This document shows positions 59,130-64,000 of a stretch of 64,000 nt of DNA, in pieces. The notes beneath the pieces are model-generated. The model was not told the DNA's origin. It ran no database searches and was given only the letters and a program-made list of their open reading frames with translations. The DNA comes from Bradyrhizobium ottawaense. Its GTDB lineage: Bacteria; Pseudomonadota; Alphaproteobacteria; Rhizobiales; Xanthobacteraceae. A program made the translations under genes and the position numbers. Each line of letters starts with the position of its first letter. Positions within the stretch are counted from its first letter, which is position 1. Location of the stretch: positions 3,173,001-3,237,000 of the forward strand of contig NZ_LT629693.1 in assembly GCF_900099825.1 (NCBI RefSeq). The letters are read 5' to 3'.

Positions 59130-60194
59130 TCACATCGGCCGATAGGTCCGCACGTCGGACGGCACGTTGACGCCGAGCTTGATCTGGCCGACCGACTTGA
59201 TGATGTCGTCGCCGAGCAGTTGCGCGAAGCAGGCGTAGCCCCAGTCGTTCATGTGCAGGCCGTCGGAGATGACGAAACTGTCGATCGGGATCGCCTGCTT
59301 CTCGTGCCAGTCGCGCATCACCTCGAAGCGCGGAAACACGCCGACGTGACGGAGCTCGGCGACCCTGCCGAGTAACTTCACCATCTTGCCCGCGCTTTCA
59401 CCCTTGGCGGTGACCGCCGGAGAATATTGCGGATCGACCAGCACCAGATCGGCGCCGGCTTCCTGAATCCGCTTGACGCCCTCCTCGACCATGGTGGCGG
59501 TGTCGCCGGGATCGAGGTTGCGCAGCACCGCGTTGGTGCCGACCTGCCAGATCACCATGTCCGGATGCATGTCGATCACTTCGGCCTGCAACCGCTTCAT
59601 CATTTCGGGCGCGTCCTCGCCGCCCTTGCCGCGATTGACGACGGTGATGTCGGCGCTCGGATACTGCCGGCGCAATTGCGCGGCGAGCCGGTTGGGATAT
59701 TTGAATTCGGGCGACGACGCGCCGTAGCCGTCGGTCGAGGACGACCCGAACGCGACGATCACGACCGGCTGGCCCGCGGCGAGCTTGCTCGCGACATGCG
59801 GCAGCGAGCCCATCGATTTGGCGCCGCCCTTCGGCGACAGGCAAGGCACGCGGCTGAAGATATCGCTCGCCGATTTCGCGACCTCCTTCACCTTGTCGAT
59901 CGCCCGGCCGGTGAGGCCCTTTGGCTGTGCCGGAGCGGCCTGATCGACGGCCGCAACATTGCCGGCGCCCGCCGCGCCTGTGGTCGGTGAACTGCCTGTC
60001 GTCGGTGAACCGCCAGTGGTCGGCGCGGCCTGCGGCTTGGCGGCTTCAGCCTTGGCGTGGTCGCCGAGTGCGGCCTGCTGCGCCACCTGCGGCTGGGCAA
60101 CTTCCGCGTGTAGCGGCAAAACGCAGGCAGCCGTCAACAGCGCAAACGCGGCAGTGGCGAATGTGGTCAAACGAAAAGGGTAGTGACAACTCAT
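59130..60194 (-). CDS. SGNH/GDSL hydrolase family periplasmic protein
   Basis: 354 residues. An N-terminal signal (FATAAFALLTAACVLPLHAE) and a Pro/Thr/Gly-rich linker (GGSPTTGSSPTTGAAG) lead to an SGNH domain from about residue 130: block I VIVAFGSSSTDGYG (nucleophile Ser), block II VVNRGKGGEDA, block III IWQVGTNAV, block V FVISDGLHMNDWGYA (Asp, His). Likely an esterase or acyl-transfer partner in the periplasm. It is third in an operon with a degenerate SGNH protein and OpgC, so it may act on osmoregulated periplasmic glucans. Confidence 0.8.
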   Translation of the reverse strand: MSCHYPFRLTTFATAAFALLTAACVLPLHAEVAQPQVAQQAALGDHAKAEAAKPQAAPTTGGSPTTGSSPTTGAAGAGNVAAVDQAAPAQPKGLTGRAIDKVKEVAKSASDIFSRVPCLSPKGGAKSMGSLPHVASKLAAGQPVVIVAFGSSSTDGYGASSPEFKYPNRLAAQLRRQYPSADITVVNRGKGGEDAPEMMKRLQAEVIDMHPDMVIWQVGTNAVLRNLDPGDTATMVEEGVKRIQEAGADLVLVDPQYSPAVTAKGESAGKMVKLLGRVAELRHVGVFPRFEVMRDWHEKQAIPIDSFVISDGLHMNDWGYACFAQLLGDDIIKSVGQIKLGVNVPSDVRTYRPM

Positions 60195-60208
60195 TAACGC
60201 TAGTTCCC

Positions 60209-60967
60209 TTAATTCTGCTGCGCCACATCAAGGTGGGCGGTGTCGATCACGAATTTCGACAGCGCGCGGCCGAGACAGGCGTGAACGCGCTTGGCCAGAT
60301 CCGGGCCGTGCGCGGTACTGAACAGGTCGAAATCGCCGGCGTCGTTCCAGTGGCGCATGATCGCAAACCGGTCGAACAGCGGAACCTCGTGCTGCTGTGC
60401 CACCACCCGCATATTATCTAGGTACGGCGGCGCAGAAATCATCGTCTCCGTGCGCGGACTGTATTGCAGATTGACCAAGACCACATCGGTTCCGGCGGTT
60501 TGCAGCGCAACAACACCTTCGTTCAAAGCGCTGCGAAAATCGTCGGGATCGACGGATCGCATAGCATCGACGGTGCCGGTCTGCCAGATGACCAAAGTAG
60601 GCTTTTTTGCTTCCACCAGCTTAACGAGCGTGCCGGCCGCTTCCTCGGCGGTTTTCGCGCTCTGTAGTTCTACGGATAGGTTGATCGCGAGCTGCGGCAG
60701 CCGCTCTTTCAGCGCCGCCTGCAACCTTGCGGGGTAGGCGCTGGCTTCCGACGAGGGGATGCTGGAGGAACGGCTGCCGACCACCAGGATGGTCAGCGGC
60801 TGGCCTTTTTTCACGGCCTCGGTGACCTTCGGCAGCGAGTTTTCGCTGGTCAGGAGATAGGCCGGCACATCGCAGGGCTGGGGAGCATCCTCGGCGCGCG
60901 CGAAGCCGGTGGCCGCCAAGCCGGCGAGCAGCGTCACGCCCAGCAAAGTCCTGAATGCGGACCTCAT
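60209..60967 (-). CDS. SGNH-like periplasmic protein with degraded active site
   Basis: 252 residues with a signal peptide (LLGVTLLAGLAATGFARAED). The SGNH layout is visible: block I LTILVVGSRSSSIPSSEASA keeps a Ser, block III VIWQTGTVDAM has Val in place of the oxyanion Asn position, and the block V region reads DLFSTAHGPDLAKRV without the Asp of D-x-x-H. The sequence is parallel to the neighbour at 59130 (QYSP, RHW shared). It could be a non-catalytic partner. The start overlaps the opgC stop by ATGA. Confidence 0.7.
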   Translation of the reverse strand: MRSAFRTLLGVTLLAGLAATGFARAEDAPQPCDVPAYLLTSENSLPKVTEAVKKGQPLTILVVGSRSSSIPSSEASAYPARLQAALKERLPQLAINLSVELQSAKTAEEAAGTLVKLVEAKKPTLVIWQTGTVDAMRSVDPDDFRSALNEGVVALQTAGTDVVLVNLQYSPRTETMISAPPYLDNMRVVAQQHEVPLFDRFAIMRHWNDAGDFDLFSTAHGPDLAKRVHACLGRALSKFVIDTAHLDVAQQN

Positions 60968-62229
60968 GCGCCCCCTCCCGCCATGTCGGCGTTGCCGGCG
61001 GCGCTTTTTGTTTTCGACGCACCCTTGTCGGCCGAGTGCTTGTACCACGAAATCACCCACGCCATTCCCCACATGATGAGGATTCCGGAGATGCTGACCA
61101 GCAAGTGCATTGCAGCACCGCCGGAGACTTCGGCCAGCACGAAATGCCCTGCGAAAGCCAGGAAGACACCGAGGCAGAATATCTCAAGCGAATGCTGGCC
61201 GCACAGGATCAATGGTCGCAGCCAGGGCGATTTCAGCCCTGGCCAATCCCTGGGCAGGAAGCGCACGGTGATGGCCGCCAGCGCCAGGAAATGGGCGAAG
61301 CGCAACACGTCCAGATCGGTCTTGTCGATCGGATACATCCACTGCTCGACGATGCGGGGCAGGCGGCCGAGTTGAGGCACAGACCAGGTCAGGGCGACGC
61401 AGAAAGCGGCAAACAGATAGACGAAGCAAATCCACATCGTCACCGGCGACGACAGCAGCCGCGACATCCGCTGCGCCCCGCCCATCGCGCACCAGGCCCC
61501 GAACACGAACAGCAACTGCCAGGCCAGCGGGTTGAAGAACCAGAAGCCGTTCGGGTAGGCCGTCAGGTACCAGTCGAAATGCCAGGTCAGCACATAGATC
61601 AGCGCCGACAGCGCCAGCGTGACGTCGGCCTTCCACTTCATCAGCCACAGGATCAGCGGCAGGAACAGCATCAGCACGATATAGAGCGGCAGCACGTCCA
61701 TGTTGACGGGGCGAAATCTCAGCAGCAGCGCCTGGACGATGGTGACGTCCGGCTGCTTGAGAAAATCCATGATGCCCATCTCTTCGCTGTAGAGCGGGTT
61801 CTCGAAACTGGTGGCGACGTAGGAAATCTCGGCCAGGAAGATCGTGAACAGGAACACATGCGCGACATAGATCTGCCAGACCCGGCGCAGGATCCGCGCG
61901 GTCGCCACCACGACGCCCGCCTGCAGCATCGCGCGGCCATAGACGAAGGCCGCGGTGTAGCCGGAGATGAAGATGAATATCTCGGTAGCGTCGGAAAATC
62001 CGTAATTGCGGATCGTGAACCAGGTCAGGATGTTCGGCGGCAGATGATCGATGAAGATCAGCCAGAGTGCCAACCCGCGAAACAGGTCGAGCCGCAATTC
62101 GCGCTCGCCCGCCGCCGGGAACGCGATCGCCGGTGCGGACGCCGCCGCGGCATCGCTGGTCGCGGGCGCACACGTGGCTTTGGCACCTTCAAGCGGCGTA
62201 CCGGCAACAGGATCGGCAATGGACGTCAT
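60964..62229 (-). CDS. opgC: OpgC-type acyltransferase (osmoregulated periplasmic glucan succinylation)
   Basis: About 421 residues with ten or so membrane segments. OpgC marks: RELRLDLFRGLALWLIFIDHLPPNILTWFTIRNYGFSDATEIFIFISGYTAAFVYG near the N-terminus and LKSPWLRPLILCGQHSLEIFCLGVFLAF near the C-terminus. In Rhodobacter and others OpgC adds succinyl groups to periplasmic glucans. It heads an operon with two SGNH-like periplasmic proteins. ATG at 62229 (MTSIADPV) is preferred to 62268. Confidence 0.83.
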   Translation of the reverse strand: MTSIADPVAGTPLEGAKATCAPATSDAAAASAPAIAFPAAGERELRLDLFRGLALWLIFIDHLPPNILTWFTIRNYGFSDATEIFIFISGYTAAFVYGRAMLQAGVVVATARILRRVWQIYVAHVFLFTIFLAEISYVATSFENPLYSEEMGIMDFLKQPDVTIVQALLLRFRPVNMDVLPLYIVLMLFLPLILWLMKWKADVTLALSALIYVLTWHFDWYLTAYPNGFWFFNPLAWQLLFVFGAWCAMGGAQRMSRLLSSPVTMWICFVYLFAAFCVALTWSVPQLGRLPRIVEQWMYPIDKTDLDVLRFAHFLALAAITVRFLPRDWPGLKSPWLRPLILCGQHSLEIFCLGVFLAFAGHFVLAEVSGGAAMHLLVSISGILIMWGMAWVISWYKHSADKGASKTKSAAGNADMAGGGA

Positions 62230-62473
62230 TCGGCACCGTTGGGGCAGTTGGAAATTTCGCGCTGGCACTGTCCAAAATCGATCATATCGGCCCGCAAGTT
62301 GCAGACAAGATACGCAGGAACAAGGCCAGCCGCGCGCGGCTGCGCTTTAGAATGGAACTATGTTGAAACCGCGATGAAATCCGCCGCAACCGGCCCCCCC
62401 GGTCTTTCCTGCGATTGGTTCCGGTCGTTTTGTTGGGTATGATGCGCGACAGGATTTTCGAAGGCTTTTTCGC

Positions 62474-62866
62474 ATGTACCGTGCCGTCACCCGTCAAATC
62501 GAAGTTACCGTCGAACCGAACTTCATGCCGGAACGCTCGGCGACCGACCGGGGCCAGTATTTCTGGTCCTACACAATCGTGATCACCAATACCGGCGCCG
62601 AGACCGTGCAGCTCCGCACCCGGCATTGGGTCATCACCGACGCGACCGGGCGCAAGCAGGAAGTCCGCGGCGAAGGCGTGGTCGGCGAACAGCCAGTGCT
62701 CGCGCCCGGCGAGCGCTTCGAATACACCTCCGGCGTGCCGCTGCCGACCGCCTCCGGCTTCATGGCCGGCCGCTACCAGATGGTCAACGAGAGCGGCGAA
62801 CGCTTTGAGATCGACGTGCCGACGTTCTCGCTCGACAGCCCGGAAGGCAAGCGGGTGTCGAATTAG
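62474..62866 (+). CDS. apaG: ApaG (Co2+/Mg2+ efflux-associated) domain protein
   Basis: 130 residues entirely covered by the ApaG beta-sandwich: VTVEPNFMPERSATDRGQYFWSYTIVITNTGAETVQLRTRHWVITDATGRKQEVRGEGVVGEQPVLAPGERFEYTSGVPL, with the GxGxxG-like GEGVVGE turn. Found in most proteobacteria; exact role is unclear. It stands alone, divergent from opgC. Confidence 0.93.
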   Translation: MYRAVTRQIEVTVEPNFMPERSATDRGQYFWSYTIVITNTGAETVQLRTRHWVITDATGRKQEVRGEGVVGEQPVLAPGERFEYTSGVPLPTASGFMAGRYQMVNESGERFEIDVPTFSLDSPEGKRVSN

Positions 62867-62895
62867 GGGCACCGCCGTCTCCGCGCATTGTGGAC

Positions 62896-62976
62896 CGTAG
62901 GATGGGTGGAGCGCAGCGATACCCATTAATACCGCCCGTGTGGCGATGGGTATCGCTTCGCTCCACCCATCCTACG
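62896..62976. repeat. Dispersed intergenic palindrome, type D
   Basis: CGTAGGATGGGTGGAGCG...CGATACCCATTAAT and CGATGGGTATCGCTTCGCTCC...CCATCCTACG form a long inverted repeat. Palindromes of the GTAGGATGGGT type are frequent between genes in Bradyrhizobium. Confidence 0.8.
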
Positions 62977-62980
62977 CGCC

Positions 62981-63063
62981 GTCATTGCGAGCGCAGCGAA
63001 GCAATCCATCGCACGGCATAACGGATAGATGGATTGCCGCGTCGCTTCGCTCCTCGCAATGAC
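62981..63063. repeat. Dispersed intergenic palindrome, type E
   Basis: GTCATTGCGAGCGCAGCGAA...ATCCATC pairs with GATGGATTGC...CGCTTCGCTCCTCGCAATGAC. Another known high-copy type, directly adjoining type D. Confidence 0.8.
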
Positions 63064-63539
63064 GTGTTGAGACATGCCCTCTTGTTCTCGCGGCGCGATG
63101 CGCCCGGAGTTTTGCAAGAAACCTTTACCCTCGAAATCAGAGGGCACAGGGAAGGCCGGGTGCGCGCCGCACCCGCGGTCTCGCGTGCAATGTGCATAAA
63201 AAAATGCTGCACACGAGCATACAGGTTCAGCGGAAACACTCCGGCCTTCCCTGCGCAATGGCTTTACGGCCTATACGCGTTCGTCCTGGTGACCGGCTTT
63301 CTTGCCACCATCGTCAGCTCGAAGCGTTAGCCTCTCACGAACTTGACGCCAGCACCGGGGCGTCGGATCCAAACGATTTCACCGTACGCAACAGCAGCGT
63401 TCGTCTTCGCCGCCGAAGGGCTGGACAGACTTTTGGTGATTTGCCCGTCGTGCCAATTTGTCGCGGGCCTTGTGACTTGCCTTGTCGGGCAAAATCGTCG
63501 CGGCCGGCGTGACGCGAGGGTGTGAAGAGCAGTCAAATT
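63064..63539. other. Gene-free stretch with recurrent rhizobial noncoding sequence
   Basis: No gene can be supported in these 475 bases. Frames such as 63192-63512 read LSCHHRQLEALASHELDAST, a sequence type often seen as a spurious prediction in Bradyrhizobiaceae, which suggests a dispersed noncoding repeat. The rest shows no clear signal. Confidence 0.45.
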
Positions 63540-64000
63540 CTACGTTTGAAACTGCGCTTGCGACCAGAGCAGGAACTCCCGGATTGCTGTCTGCATCGGG
63601 TGATCGGGTCGATAGCTCACGTGGAAGCAATAGCCCGGCAAGATAACATCGGATAGACAGCGGAGGCTGCCAGCGGCCAATTCCGCCGCGACGATGATAT
63701 CGCTGCACAAGGCAATTCCCTGTCCGGCAAGAAGGGCGGCGATGGCATGCGGCTCTTCGCGAAAGCTCAGACTGACGAGGTTGCCTAGCGGCGGGACAAG
63801 CGCGTATTTCTCCCGCGCAGCGATTTCCCAGCGACGCCATGTCGGCGCATTCGTATCCGAGGACGGCCAAGCGTAACTGATCAGAGGAAAGGTCGCCAAA
63901 TCGGCGGGGCTGAGGCTATCTGTGACATGCCCCACAAGGGCCGGGCTCCCGACAACCAGGAAGCGATCGCAGGACAATTCGACAGATTGAACATCCGGCG
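63540..64000 (-). CDS. LysR family regulator, C-terminal part (cut by window edge)
   Basis: The frame stays open to the window end, reading DVQSVELSCDRFLVVGSPALVGH and onward through the substrate-binding domain: LATFPLISYAWPSSDTNAPTWRRW, LGNLVSLSFREEPHAIAALLAGQGIALCSDIIVAAELAAGSL, ending HPMQTAIREFLLWSQAQFQT. This is the second half of a GcvA-like LysR effector domain. The DNA-binding half lies beyond 64000. The TTG at 63977 is not the start. Confidence 0.8.
   Translation of the reverse strand, partial: PDVQSVELSCDRFLVVGSPALVGHVTDSLSPADLATFPLISYAWPSSDTNAPTWRRWEIAAREKYALVPPLGNLVSLSFREEPHAIAALLAGQGIALCSDIIVAAELAAGSLRCLSDVILPGYCFHVSYRPDHPMQTAIREFLLWSQAQFQT

Noticed and set aside
60955-62442. 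495-codon frame opposite opgC
   Set aside because: Gln/Arg/His-rich mirror frame; opgC has clear membrane segments and family motifs.
63192-63512. 106-codon frame
   Set aside because: Resembles a recurrent spurious prediction in Bradyrhizobiaceae; no start signal and arginine-rich low-complexity composition.

Overview
The window reads as chromosomal DNA of an alphaproteobacterium of the Bradyrhizobium/Rhodopseudomonas group (Nitrobacteraceae). Signs are the high GC content, a circularly permuted two-piece tmRNA gene, a SAM-II riboswitch upstream of metZ, the long form of dCTP deaminase, and several dispersed intergenic palindromes of the kind common in that group. No rRNA is present; one complete tRNA gene (Gly, CCC) is.

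Left flank (1-10.7 kb): host genes. A flavin dehydrogenase and a RidA protein are followed by a Rieske oxygenase divergent from its LysR regulator, then an NTF2-like protein. An ECF sigma factor comes next, followed by a DUF4142 protein and a cupredoxin; the sigma gene and the DUF4142 gene share a promoter-like motif with identical spacing. After these come a FAD monooxygenase/DUF2783 pair, a membrane protein, ssrA, a DUF1905 protein and tRNA-Gly.

Centre (10.7-45.4 kb): two different integrative elements sit head to tail in tRNA-Gly. A 37-bp direct repeat of the tRNA 5' half occurs three times (10716, 28874, 45331), and each element ends with a tyrosine recombinase next to its right repeat. 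Element 1 (about 18.2 kb) and element 2 (about 16.5 kb) share a backbone: excisionase, a conserved protein of about 200 aa, a helical protein, a possible small-terminase-like HTH protein, a small GLVV-motif protein, a replicative primase-helicase or helicase, then a noncoding origin-like block with inverted repeats and GTTAAC boxes. After the origin each carries different cargo. Element 1 has small secreted and membrane proteins, a nucleotidyltransferase, and a two-reverse-transcriptase module that resembles the antiphage system DRT type 3, with a candidate noncoding RNA beside it. Element 2 has a C5-cytosine methyltransferase, Vsr nuclease and HNH nuclease, divergent from a GHKL (MORC/MutL-like) ATPase and an unrecognised Rossmann-like partner. 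No capsid, portal, tail or large terminase gene was seen. The best reading is a pair of phage-satellite-like elements, or replicating integrative elements, that carry defence islands.

Right flank (45.4-64 kb): host genes again. They are ogt, an AraC regulator, VOC and SRPBCC proteins, a Met/Gly-rich secreted protein, a MATE transporter, an uncharacterised protein divergent from an amidase, a TetR regulator divergent from an EmrA/EmrB-type pump, dCTP deaminase, riboswitch-controlled metZ, an OpgC acyltransferase with two SGNH-like periplasmic proteins, apaG, dispersed palindromes, and a LysR gene cut by the window edge.

All assignments come from reading motifs, gene order and start signals; no database search was run.
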